Below, in pieces: positions 32,310 through 42,195 of a stretch of DNA of 64,000 nucleotides. The stretch comes from Lophium mytilinum. Its lineage: Eukaryota; Ascomycota; Dothideomycetes; Mytilinidiales; Mytilinidiaceae. Made by a program: the position numbers and the translations under genes. The notes under the pieces are model-generated. The model searched no databases and had not been told where the DNA came from. It saw only the letters and a program-made list of their open reading frames with translations. The stretch spans positions 1,458,928 to 1,522,927 of the forward strand of contig MU004198.1 in NCBI GenBank assembly GCA_010093605.1. The letters are read 5' to 3'. Position 1 is the first letter of the stretch, and every line of letters starts with the position of its first letter.

Positions 32310-33452
32310 CTAGGGAAGGCTCTTGAGCAGCGGGAGAGCATAGAGCGCCATCAGCCAGACGGCCCAGAGCGTGTATGTCTTCCGATCTTGCTTCGTGTCG
32401 CGTAGGAAGATGATTCGATAGGCTACGATTGAGCCTGGAACGCAGATCTCGGTGTAGCCGATGAAGCCTGAATTCCAGAACCAAGCTGCGGCGAGTGAGA
32501 AGAACAATACTGGCACCGCGATGGACCAGCGTGCGATGTTCTCTCCGAAGACGATTGGGAGGGTTCGCCGATCCCTGGCGCGGTCGCCCTCGAGGTCGCG
32601 GAGATCTTGTGAGTGCATGGTGATGAGGACTGCGGAAGATACGAGAGCGATCCACTTCATGGCAGTCGGTGTCAAGAGTTCGCTTGCGTCTGATGTGAAG
32701 TAAGATGCACGGGCGGTACCAGATGCCAATCGAAGCGATCCCGCGTTGTAGACTCCGTTGCCCGCGGTAGCAATGAGGAAGTTCTTCCAGAAGAAGTTGT
32801 CGCCCAAGTGAAGGTCGTTGTACAGATACATTACGACGTACATGATCGCCATCTCCTCCCACGCTCCGAGGAGGAAGTAGTTGAAGAGAAGTACGGAGGG
32901 AACTCCGATTACCATGCAAAGTCCTGTTTGGGAAGAAGTGATTCGGCCTGCGGGGATGGGTCGATGTGGCTTGTTGATCGTATCCTCGAGGACGCTATCA
33001 GGAGAGCGTTGGTTGGAGCAGTTGAAGAAGACGCAGAACAGCCAGGCCCATAGTGCAACCGTAGGAACTCGTAGGAGGAGGGTCGGGATCGAGACCGGAG
33101 CGGAAATCAGAGAGCTCCCAGAAAGCGTGCTGAGCGTACCGAAGAGCGTGCATGGGACCACGTAGGTCGGGATGTCGCTTTTCGAGAAGAGATACAACGT
33201 CTTGAGGAAGTAAAGCGCAGCTTTAGCAGTCTGTAAAACGATGTTAGGCCGATGGCTCATCGTATTTTCCAGCTCAATGTTTGTCCCAACATCCTCGGAG
33301 CTACTTACCTTTGGAGCCAAACCAATCGCCAGGGTCGATGTATCGATTGCAGTCAGCTTCAATTCCAGCTTAGTCCTGCTTTCCCCCTGGCAGAGAGTCA
33401 TTGAGCCTTCTTGAAGGCGGGAAGATGTTGACGAAGCCTGTGGTTTCGACAT
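32310..33452 (-). CDS. UbiA-superfamily membrane prenyltransferase or terpene cyclase
   Basis: UbiA proteins are integral membrane enzymes that move prenyl groups or, in some fungi, cyclise terpene diphosphates. Two exons, 33310/33309-33452 and 32310-33230, give 354 aa. The frame also reads through the 78-nt intron (33231-33308), but it has a perfect GTAAGT donor and TTTTACAG acceptor and the insert breaks the first transmembrane region, so I remove it. The first Asp-rich motif is NQRSPDSVLEDTINKPHRP (about 121-139), followed by IPAGRI; the second is QDLRDLEGDRARDRRTLP (about 256-273). These are the two magnesium-diphosphate sites. About eight hydrophobic segments are present. A longer frame to 33761 begins only with GTG. 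No biosynthetic partner gene lies nearby. Substrate is not predictable. Confidence 0.85.
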   Translation of the reverse strand: MSKPQASSTSSRLQEGSMTLCQGESRTKLELKLTAIDTSTLAIGLAPKVSSSEDVGTNIELENTMSHRPNIVLQTAKAALYFLKTLYLFSKSDIPTYVVPCTLFGTLSTLSGSSLISAPVSIPTLLLRVPTVALWAWLFCVFFNCSNQRSPDSVLEDTINKPHRPIPAGRITSSQTGLCMVIGVPSVLLFNYFLLGAWEEMAIMYVVMYLYNDLHLGDNFFWKNFLIATAGNGVYNAGSLRLASGTARASYFTSDASELLTPTAMKWIALVSSAVLITMHSQDLRDLEGDRARDRRTLPIVFGENIARWSIAVPVLFFSLAAAWFWNSGFIGYTEICVPGSIVAYRIIFLRDTKQDRKTYTLWAVWLMALYALPLLKSLP

Positions 33453-33642
33453 GATAGGCGAACCTGGAATCCGCAGAAAGTTATTCAAGGCGGTATTGGT
33501 GTGTGGGTTGTGGTGTATGGTGTGGTGTATCTGCTGCTGCGAAAATGAGAGGCGCGAGACGAAAGTGTGAACGTCCCAATCTTGTGTCAACAAAGCAAAG
33601 GGGAAGGTTAAGTGAGAAGTCCAGAGCAGCCTTCTCGACAAA

Positions 33643-33652
33643 ATATATATAC
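33643..33652 (-). promoter_or_regulatory. Possible TATA box of the UbiA gene
   Basis: Reads TATATATATT on the minus strand, about 190 bp upstream of the UbiA start codon. This is the clearest TATA-like run in that upstream region; position and sequence are the only support. Confidence 0.3.
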
Positions 33653-34549
33653 CGCGGCTCGGCATCATTGGAGATCCCTCCGGTGTCTTACAATTTACCC
33701 TGTGAAGGAGGATACAAGGTATTGTGCTATCAGGGGTACATTGTATGCGTGGGCAGTGCACCTAGGCATTCCAAATCTGAGAGACACCATTCACAGCCAC
33801 TCTCTTGAATGCTGATCGGTGAATACATCTTGCTAGGAAGTTGAGAGACCGAAGTTGAATGTACCGTATTTGAAACAAGTTGTAGGTACGGAATATACCC
33901 CGGTACCACAGTACGCAAGTCATGAGCAGCGTGAGCGGATATCTTTCCCTCGATGTCTGAAGGAGTTAGGAAAATTAGCTTTCAGATTCAACGTCGGTTT
34001 TAGGTAACAATGTATTGAGTCAAGATCGAGTGGCGAGAAGGAATTAGTTGCAAGGGATACCCTAGATCTCGTAAGCGTATATGATAGCGAAAAGGGCCCA
34101 CCACCATCCTGGCAAACCATTATGTATCCAACCTGAGAAGCTCAAAAGAGTATTTAGACTAGGGAAATGATGTTGTAAGAGCCGAACGGGTAAGAGTATA
34201 GGTGAAAGCCGTTGTGGCGGAGCGTTTTGGGTCTGCTTGCCTTGGAGGTGGAGAATAAGGCCACCTGCACCGCCCTTTGAATCCCAGAGTCATTTTTGGG
34301 CTAACCGTTGGTAGTAGAACGCGTACATCCTAAGTGAGAAAGCTTGTCCTCAGGTATTTGTCTAACCTATGACCTCGGTGAAGAATATACGCCTACTTGC
34401 TCTGCATTTCGGTGTTGAGGCCATTTTCAGCACATAATGAGCTGTCGTGAATAAGCGGGCATATACCTACTCGAGAACAGATCGTAATGGGACGTTACTA
34501 TCAACTATCTTCCGATCTTCGCTTCGGTGGGACTTCCAAATGAAAGATA
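33653..34549. other. Intergenic upstream of UbiA
   Basis: No gene seen; frames are short and without motifs. Confidence 0.4.
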
Positions 34550-34766
34550 CAGTGACAGGCCACAAGTCTGGGCACAATGGTACGCCACTGCTTGGGGTAC
34601 CCCCACAGTGGTTCGAATGCTCGAGGGCATAGTCAAGCTTCAAGCAGCGCAGATCAGACTGCCTCTTGATTGATTGCCTGCTTAGCAGTCAGGCTACCCC
34701 AAACAGTGGGGTCGAGTGGGCAGGTTGAAGCCGAATCCGTGTGCCCAGACCTGTGGCCTATAACTG
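34550..34766 (-). mobile_element. Family A MITE, complete copy with TA target duplication
   Basis: The element is 217 bp and non-coding. Its ends are long inverted repeats: CAGTGACAGGCCACAAGTCT continuing GGGCACA on the left, and on the right TGTGCCCAGACCTGTGGCCT continuing ATAACTG. It is flanked by TA on both sides (34548-34549 and 34767-34768). TA duplication with CAGT-type ends is the mark of the Tc1/mariner superfamily, including pogo. A second, inner inverted repeat is GCCACTGCTTGGGGTACCCC against CTACCCCAAACAGTGG. On the minus strand it aligns along its whole length with the copy at 46656-46869. Confidence 0.85.
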
Positions 34767-34768
34767 TA

Positions 34769-35777
34769 AGCTAGCAGCGCGTGGCGCACGACACGAAAAT
34801 AGAAAGTGGAAGTTGCGACAGAGAACTTAGCAACGAAGGAACTAAATAGATGAGAGATGGGATATCAAAAGAACAACCAAAAATACTGCTGAGAGTATGA
34901 CCGACCTCAAGCAAAGAATTGATCTTGAGGGAATTAGAACGAAAACATGAACTTGTTCGAGAGCAAGAGGCAAGACGAGAGGAAAGCTTGCGGGAGAGAT
35001 TAAACCTGTGGCGCAAAGCAAGACCCCAGCGAATCGGGAGTATGTACAAGCTAGAAAATATGTCCTCGCTCGCGAAGCATTAGTAGGCAGAGAACGCTGC
35101 CTCCTAAGAGGCGGAAGGCTCAGCTATGCCCGAAGAGCCTCAAGGACTTGAAGATCTTAGAGCTTACCCCTCGTGAGATGGGGCGATGGCAGTGTCTAGC
35201 GCGATAGCAGTGGCTGGCGCGGTCATGGGCGCCTGTTCCAATGAACGTGACTGTGTCCCCTCAGCCTCCGTTTGGATGAGATGATGTGTGAAAAGGGGGC
35301 GGAAAGGAATTTTGAGAAAGAATAGATAATGCCATCAGCTCAGCCTCTGCTAACCACCTCAACTAAAAATATGAATGATGTTGATCTTGAAAACGAGGCC
35401 CGTCGATGTTGGTGCGAAAGGGAGAGGTGTTGGTGAAAGGAGATACCACGGGCCGCGGCGACCATATCCCTGCCAAACCAGAGCCGGGGGTCAACACTTA
35501 GCGTCATTGGACATCGAAGCTCTCCAACCTCCGCCTACAACCTGAGGTCCCCCACGACACACTCACCACTGCGCCGCGCCAACCCACGACCCTAACAGCT
35601 CTCTACACCATCTACCGAGACAGCAGTACGTCAGTCTATCCCACATCTGGAAAGGTTTCTGCTACCTGCTATATTTGCTGAAGCCTCCTTAGCGCAGCTC
35701 ACGCGGACAACACCTCTTGAACGTCATTGATCGCAGCAACCGTTCCTTCGTTTTTGGCCAACCCAAACTCCGCCATC
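34769..35777. other. Intergenic upstream of YPT7, with an open coiled-coil-like fragment
   Basis: A 60-codon open frame at 34901-35083 on the plus strand encodes a strongly charged helical segment (LRELERKHELVREQEARREE and so on). It lacks an ATG at its start and follows a stop directly. The rest of the stretch has no visible gene; the last 250 bp are pyrimidine-rich and likely form the YPT7 promoter and leader. Confidence 0.4.
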
Positions 35778-36749
35778 ATGTCGTCGAAGAAAAAGGTTCT
35801 CCTCAAGGTATGCATCGCACATTCGACACTGGAGTTTGACGACGTCTAACGCTGCCTTTGCAGGTCATCATCCTTGGCGATAGCGGGGTGGGAAAGACCA
35901 GCTTGATGAACCAATATGTACGCCGCGCCCTTACGAACATGTCGACTCCATAATCCCCCTCCCGAGGACCGTCCGATGTGTATCCCAAGCTTACATGGGT
36001 CCGCACAGGTCAACAAGAAGTTCAGCGCCAGCTACAAGGCTACGATAGGCGCCGATTTCCTTACGAAGGAGGTTGTGATGGACGACGACCGTGTGGTGAC
36101 ATTACAGGTGCGCGACGAAATATCATCTGGGTTGACGGATGCTAAGATACATTAGCTTTGGGACACCGCCGGCCAGGAGCGATTCCAGTCGCTGGGTGTT
36201 GCCTTCTACCGCGGTGCCGACTGCTGCGTCCTGGTCTACGACGTCAACAACTCCAAGAGTTTCGAAACTCTAGAAAGCTGGAGGGACGAGTTCTTAGTAC
36301 AGGCGAGCCCAATGGATCCCGAGAGCTTTCCCTTCGTATGTTGGCCATGAACACTGTAGCAAAAGAAACGACTTTCTCACACGTATCAGGTTGTGATCGG
36401 GAACAAGGTTGATGTCGAGGAGAGCAGACGCATGGTATGAGAAGCCTCGCACGAAATACTGTTCACATATCTGATTGCAGCGATAGATATCCTCGAAGCG
36501 GGCCATGACGTTCTGCCAGTCCAAAGGCGGTCTCTCGTATTTCGAGACCAGCGCGAAGGAGGCTGTGAACGTAGAGGAAGCATTCTCAGGTAGGATTAAC
36601 ACACCGCTGACTATAGTGAGCCTTACTAAGACACCGCAGCGATCGCTAAACAGGCTTTGGCCCAAGAAGAAGCGGGAGACTTCAACTCCGACTTCCCGGA
36701 GACTATCCCAATCGATCTGAAGAACGACCGCGACGGTTGCGCGTGCTAG
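35778..36749 (+). CDS. YPT7: Rab7-family GTPase Ypt7
   Basis: Ypt7 controls late endosome-to-vacuole traffic and homotypic vacuole fusion through the HOPS complex. Seven exons: 35778-35807, 35864-35917, 36009-36107, 36156-36335, 36390-36434, 36487-36589 and 36640-36749, giving 206 aa, the expected length. All GTPase motifs are intact: GDSGVGKT (15-22), Thr40 of switch I, WDTAGQE (63-69), NKVD (126-129) and ETSAK (156-160). The C-terminus is CAC (204-206), the double-geranylgeranylation signal. The Rab7 trait [14 protein letters not shown] is present. The first exon is only 30 nt and the fifth 45 nt, so gene finders may miss them. A start in CCATCATGTCG fits the family N-terminus. Confidence 0.97.
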
Positions 36750-37265
36750 ATGACGTGGATGCAGCGTTAGGCTTAGGTTTTGTACCGGTTCATGGGTCTT
36801 GTTTTCCACCATACCATAGGAGTTTGTGGCTTGCGACTGTTCTTGAATGCTTACAGGCGTCGTTGGCTTTGACAGTGCAAGATCAGTATATTTTCGTCCT
36901 CCTTCAGTCGCATGTTGCAGTAGCGATGTAGATAAGCGTCTAGATACAAACAGACAATAATGCTGTATGACAGCCCTTTGTTTAGAAATGTCGTGCATTG
37001 TGTGGCTCGTTATAAATGTTCCCCTGAGGCTGACGTAGTGGGGCTGAATGGCGCTGCTTGAGCCGCAACGTTGAAACACCTGCAGGTGGCCTATTATCCC
37101 CGTATCACAATGTCAACCGTCGCCGGTCACGCACGCCTCGCACTCCAGCCTAGCTCACCCCTCGCCGAACTGGTCACCTGCATCGCAATGCGCATGCAGC
37201 CAGTACACTCCACCCGCGCGCCCATCAGCGATAGAATACTCTACTAGCCACGCGACTCCTCGAAT
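36750..37265. other. Intergenic between YPT7 and the transporter gene
   Basis: No gene seen. It should hold the YPT7 3' UTR and the transporter promoter. Confidence 0.4.
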
Positions 37266-38932
37266 ATGTCTCCCGGGCAATCCCCTATTGCTATTGACAC
37301 TTCTCCAATGCTTCCGCGCGTAGCCAGCATCGACTCCGTATCTTCCGCGGATCTGGACTCCCCAGTGTCGCCCGCGAGCATTGTGAGCGAATGGTCTGAG
37401 GGAAAGCAGCCACAGCCTGGACGATGGCGGCACACGGTCGGCATCATCCTCTTGCTGGCAACCGTCTTCCTCTGGACAGCGTCAAACTTTCTAGCGAGTG
37501 TGAGTAAATCAGCGCTCTGTACCGAGACACATGCTTCTCTGGTCCTGCGGAACCGCCTATCATAGTCTGGAGAAGTCAAAGATGCTGATATTAGATAGAC
37601 CATCTTCGCCGACAATGAGTACTCCAAACCTTATTTCGTAACCTATACGAATACCGCCTTCTTCATAATACCGCTTTTCCCCATGCTCCTACGGCACCTA
37701 TACGATGACCGCTTCCGGATGTCGACCTTACGAGAACTCCTACAACGAAGAGTCGGAAAATACAAGCTACTTCGAGATCACGAAGACGAAGATGATAACC
37801 TGTCCAAGTCGGATGGTAGAAGCCAAAGTTCGCGGCGTAGCAGGTCTCCATCCGCACAAATGCTGTTAGAGGAGGATATGGGCAACTCACAGGAGTTGAG
37901 CGGAAGTGTACATAGCCAGCGGCCTGGCCTAACGTTAGCTGAGACCGCTAAATTGAGTTTGGAGTTTTGCATTCTATGGGTGAGTGCCAGAGATCTCTAT
38001 AGGAAGGCAACTGCTAACATTTGCCTAGTTTCTGGTATGATTTGTTTACATGAAGTAGCTTTTCAAAGCACTAATTAGTTTTCTAGGCCAATTACTTCGC
38101 AGCGGCCTGTCTAGAATATACCACGGTGGCTAGCTCCACTATACTGGCGTCGACAAGCAGTGCGTAGTCTCCAAGAGTAGGAAACGTACCGACTGACGTC
38201 AATCTAGGTATCTGGACCCTATTCAGCGGGTCCATGATGGGCGTTGAGCGCTTCACGCTCAGAAAGCTCTTTGGTGTCCTCGCTTCTCTTGCTGGAATTG
38301 CTCTGATTTCGACTGTCGATGTCTCTGGTGAAAACGACGAGAACCGGGGAACATTTCCTCACAAATCGCCGCGCGAGCTCGCAATTGGCGATTCGATGGC
38401 CTTTTTCAGCGCCGTACTATACGGCTTTTACGCCGTGCTTATGAAGAAGCGGATTGGAGATGAGAGCAAAGTCAACATGCCTCTCTTCTTCGGACTGGTC
38501 GGACTATTCAATTGCATACTTTTATGGCCCGGCCTCATTATCTTACACGTTACAGGCGTCGAGACGTTTGAGCTTCCCCCAACAAGTCGTATACTCACCA
38601 TCGTCTTAGTGAGTTATGTCTTTCCACAGTTATGTTATTTATAGACTAATATCGTTGACAAGGTCAATTCTGCATCGTCTCTAGTCTCTGACTTCTGCTG
38701 GGCCTACGCGATGCTTCTCACCTCGCCACTAGTTGTGACCGTGGGCCTGAGCCTTACGATCCCGCTATCACTCGTCGGTCAGATGATCCTCGATTCTCAG
38801 TATTCTAGCGCCCTCTACTGGGTGGGCGCAGTCATCATGTTCATCTCATTCATATTTATCAATCACGAGGATAAGAGGGACGAGGATGGACCACCTCTGT
38901 CACAATCTGACTCCAGCCTGATTGTAGCCTGA
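37266..38932 (+). CDS. SLC35F/DMT-family membrane transporter, YML018C/Thi74-like
   Basis: Drug/metabolite-superfamily carriers of this type sit in the vacuolar or secretory membrane; substrate is mostly unknown. Exons: 37266-37499, 37599-37979, 38029-38034, 38087-38159, 38208-38608 and 38663-38932, giving 454 aa. The third exon is only 6 nt (codons for Phe-Leu) and is needed to restore the conserved CILWFLANYFAAACLEYTTV segment. About ten hydrophobic helices are seen, with VASSTILASTSSIWTLFSGS, FFSAVLYGFYAVLMKKRIGD and the C-terminal VSDFCWAYAMLLTSPLVVTV and GLSLTIPLSLVGQMIL, which are family hallmarks. A hydrophilic Ser/Arg/Asp-rich loop of about 75 residues lies between the second and third helices. 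Acidic and Ser-rich tails flank the membrane region. Confidence 0.88.
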
Positions 38933-39336
38933 GATCCGACTCTGGTCACCTGTTTCGAATACATTGTAAAGTGATGATGCATTTACGCTGGTAAGCGCCG
39001 ATAGAAAGGTCACTGGCTGGAGTTTTGGTCTTGGGATATACCTCGGGGGAAATGGAGTTAAACGGTATCGTATATATTCGAATGTGAACTGAGAACTGCT
39101 CTGACTTTGGTGATCATGGCACTGGTCAATGAAGACCTTCAGAAGGTAGCAAGATACTTGCGTTTGCAGAATCTGTTTTCTGATCGCAATACTCCTAACC
39201 TTAACGTCTGAAAACCAAGTTCGAGCTGGAACTAGATTCGTGTTAACATTAGGGTGGTCCACCTCGCTGACATGTTTCTACCACTATCTTGATTCCACTG
39301 ATCTATGGATGCCTTTTGGTGCGCTAGTCTCTTTAC
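38933..39336. other. Intergenic upstream of the carboxypeptidase pseudogene
   Basis: No gene seen. Confidence 0.4.
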
Positions 39337-41058
39337 ATGCCGTATTTGTTAAGGCTGGTCAGCGACCATATGCAAGCCATGGTTGAGCATTTTTGTCCCA
39401 CTATGTTACGTCCGACAGGCAAAAAAGAAGCACATGGTCTTCTCTCTGGCGGCTTCCTGTTTTCCCCGAACAACCGCATCAAACACTCTACCTCGAGTCG
39501 ACGCCCTCTCATCACCTTGAGGGCCTTTGTTCTGTGTTGTCTGCTTGTTTTGGCCACTACTTATGTGCCTCTTTCTTCTGCTGCTTTCAAGAAGGATGAG
39601 TGGCACCGTGTGAAAGGAGACGACGTTACGTATCAGTATTTCGAACATGCGGCCACCGGAGTCAAGCTTAAAGTGGAGAAAAATTCTGGAATCTGCGAGG
39701 AGACGCCAGGAGTCAATCACTATCCGGGTTACGCTTCGTTTAACGAAGATGAGCATATGTATTTCTGGTAAGTCATTAAATTCTGCCACTGAGCTACGTC
39801 AGACAAGTTTCCACACATTGGGTGCAAGGCGCCTCACAATGCTAACCATCTAAAGGTTCGTTGAGGGTCGTAACAGCCCTACTATCGCGCCTTTTGCAAT
39901 AAATTTGGCGGGTGGGCCAGGAGGCGCAAGCATGGCGGAGCTGTTCATACAGCTCGGCTTCGTTACTCCGAGGATGGTGCAAGCACGCCGACGAGCAGTA
40001 ACACGTACAACCTCAACCACACTGTCAACATGATCTACATTGACCAACCCATCGAGGCTGGTTTCTCTTACGGGCTCAATGTCGTTGGGTCGACTGATGC
40101 CGCGGCCCCTTACGTCTGGAATCTACTGCAGGCCTTCTTCGCGGGCTTTGACGAGTACGAGAACCAGGACTTGAGTATAATCACGTCTTCCTACGGTGGC
40201 CATTACGGGGCAGTGTTTGCCGACAAAATCCAGCAGCAAATCAAAAAGATTGATTCAGGATCTGGAAACAGCAAAAGGATCGAAATCGCGACACTGGTTC
40301 TCGGAAACGGCTGGTACGACGGCGCGATTCAGTACAAGGCGATCATAGAATACAGCCGCAATAATACCTACAGACCTTTGATCAGCAAACTCAAGGCCGA
40401 GGAGTACTTGCGGGAGTATTACTTGCATTGTCTCCCTGCACAAAGGCTGTGCGATGATGACTTGGGGAACTTTAAAAAGTGCGAGGATGTTTACTGGAAA
40501 TGTGGCATAAAACGCAGCCTGCTCAGCAACCGAGATTTCTACGTCTATGATATTCGCCAGAGCGATGAAGACGGGTTCAGAGGAAATAACCTGGCATTGG
40601 AGAAGGAAGTACGGGCGAAACATAATTACTAGAGCCGTCCGGATGTAATGCAGGCGATCGGGGCCAAGTCATCATGGGAATATTCCTCAGACAGAGTATA
40701 CAAGAGGTTCGGCCTCTACAGTGATTCGAGTCACTCAGCCTTAGACGCTTTCAGTAAAGTGGTCCGCAGTGGCGTTACTACTCTCAGTTACGCCGGTGAT
40801 GCTGACATGGTAGACGATTGGTTTGGCAACCTCGACGTCGCAGACGATATCGACTACGATGGCACGTCTTCTTTCGCCAGCAAACGACTTGTTCCGTATG
40901 CAGTAAACGGGACTGTGAAAGGAGAATTCAAGACCTTCCAAAACTTGTCATTTCTCCGTGTCTACGATGCTGGACATGCAGCTAGGCATGATCAGCCGGC
41001 ATTGGCGTTCCAGGCGTTCAATCAGACGATGCGGAAGAAGGCTATATCGCCTACTTAG
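39337..41058 (+). pseudogene. Serine carboxypeptidase (S10) with a frameshift and an internal stop
   Basis: S10 enzymes remove C-terminal residues in the vacuole or outside the cell. An exon from an ATG at 39337 (or 39403) to 39767 carries a hydrophobic anchor (AFVLCCLLVLATTYVPLSSA); an intron spans 39768-39855. Downstream the frame changes between about 39955 and 40030: upstream it reads FVEGRNSP..GGPGGASMAEL, while the family-like continuation (NTYNLNHTVNMIYIDQPIEA) is in another frame, as after a 1-base deletion near 39959. A TAG at 40630-40632 interrupts the domain just before SRPDVMQAIGA. The triad codons survive: Ser in SSYGGHYG (40189), Asp in AGDADMV (about 40804) and His in DAGHAARH (40975). 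The oxyanion loop, GGPGGAS, departs from the usual NGGPGxSS. Either a recently dead gene or two sequence errors. Confidence 0.8.
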
Positions 41059-42195
41059 CGGCCTGGATCACTTTTAGTTGCTGGGCATAGTCCAAGGTTG
41101 ATAGGTAGATGGAGTTGGTAGACACCCTTTGTAATATATATTGTCTTGCTAAAACTTTAGGGGCACGTTTGTTAGTTCTGGGTATTCCTGGACGGTAGCG
41201 AGGGGATGATGAGACGATTTAATAGCTCAGGCTCCCAATCGAGCAACTGGACTGGATATGTCATGAATGATTCCGATATTCGCTCTTCGTAGACACTGCC
41301 GAGTTACATTGCTAGAGAACGAAAGTAACAACAGCGTGAACCAGCCATCTATCTACAACAAAACCTCATGCAATGAATTTCCCATTTATCACAAACACGG
41401 CTTATAGTTCCAATTGACACTTTGCCGCTTTGGAAGAACTCTAGCATGCATAAAGACAAGAGTGCGATTTCAAAAACCTAAGAGCGCGTATTGAGCCACT
41501 ATGCGTCACGATCGATAGCTAGCTATCGTGAAGCTTCTACAGATCTTTGTGCATTTAAGATAGAATTAAGTGGAGGGAGATTTTGCGCGGGGCTAAGACC
41601 GGAGTTAATTGTCTTTTCCCAAAGTGACTGCTGCTCCTCGTCCGCAGAACCAATCTTCTGACTTTTAACGCACCTCTACAAAGGTACGTCGGCGTAATAA
41701 GTGACCGAATTTCTGCATACAGAAACTGCTCGACACCAGGGGGGTAGAATGTTAGGCCGTAGAGGAACACTTGTTACTCCGATATAGAGCTCACGTCCTT
41801 CGTAGTTGAAACTCTAATCGCGACGCTCTAGAGCCAATCAAACGTCTATGTTTTTCAGGCGCGCAGCCCTAGCAAATCTACTCTCCCACAACTTTCTCAA
41901 AAAGAGGGGTTGGCTTCGGCCTAGTTTCGACAGTGAGATCATCTATGCAGCCAAGGTGACTGAATCCAATCAGCACCACGGTGCTGACATATCTTTCCTC
42001 CAACGAATCACTGTCAATGTCCTATGGTGTGTACTATGTGCCTTCCGTCGAAGGGTCTATAAGTATCAGCCATTTTCCAACTCGTCATCTTCTCTAGTTC
42101 AACACTCTATTGATATACCTCTACAACCCTCCCGAGGCCGTCTTCGTATTTCAATCGTCTCACGACAAGCCAAGATCTCCCTTGATTCCATCACA
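41059..42195. other. Intergenic between the carboxypeptidase and SDR loci
   Basis: No gene is supported. An upstream in-frame extension of the SDR gene to 41848 lacks family-like sequence, so I treat 41848-42195 as leader and promoter. Confidence 0.4.

Noticed and set aside
33453-33761. N-terminal extension of the UbiA frame
   Set aside because: It begins with GTG, contains no UbiA-like sequence, and an ATG with a better context lies at 33452.
34600-34625. GGTTCGAATGC-like tRNA B-box
   Set aside because: The match lies within the MITE and no cloverleaf can be drawn around it. Other GTTCGA-type sites, such as near 44070 and 55770, also lack tRNA arms.
24353-38932. A functional 'vacuole cluster' formed by VAC8, YPT7 and the SLC35F-like gene
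   Set aside because: They are spread over 14 kb with unrelated genes between and all are ordinary housekeeping genes; nothing beyond proximity supports a cluster.
40606-40632. A very short intron that would remove the TAG in the carboxypeptidase
   Set aside because: The only GT..TAG pair near the stop would be about 20-25 nt long, below the size at which fungal introns splice.
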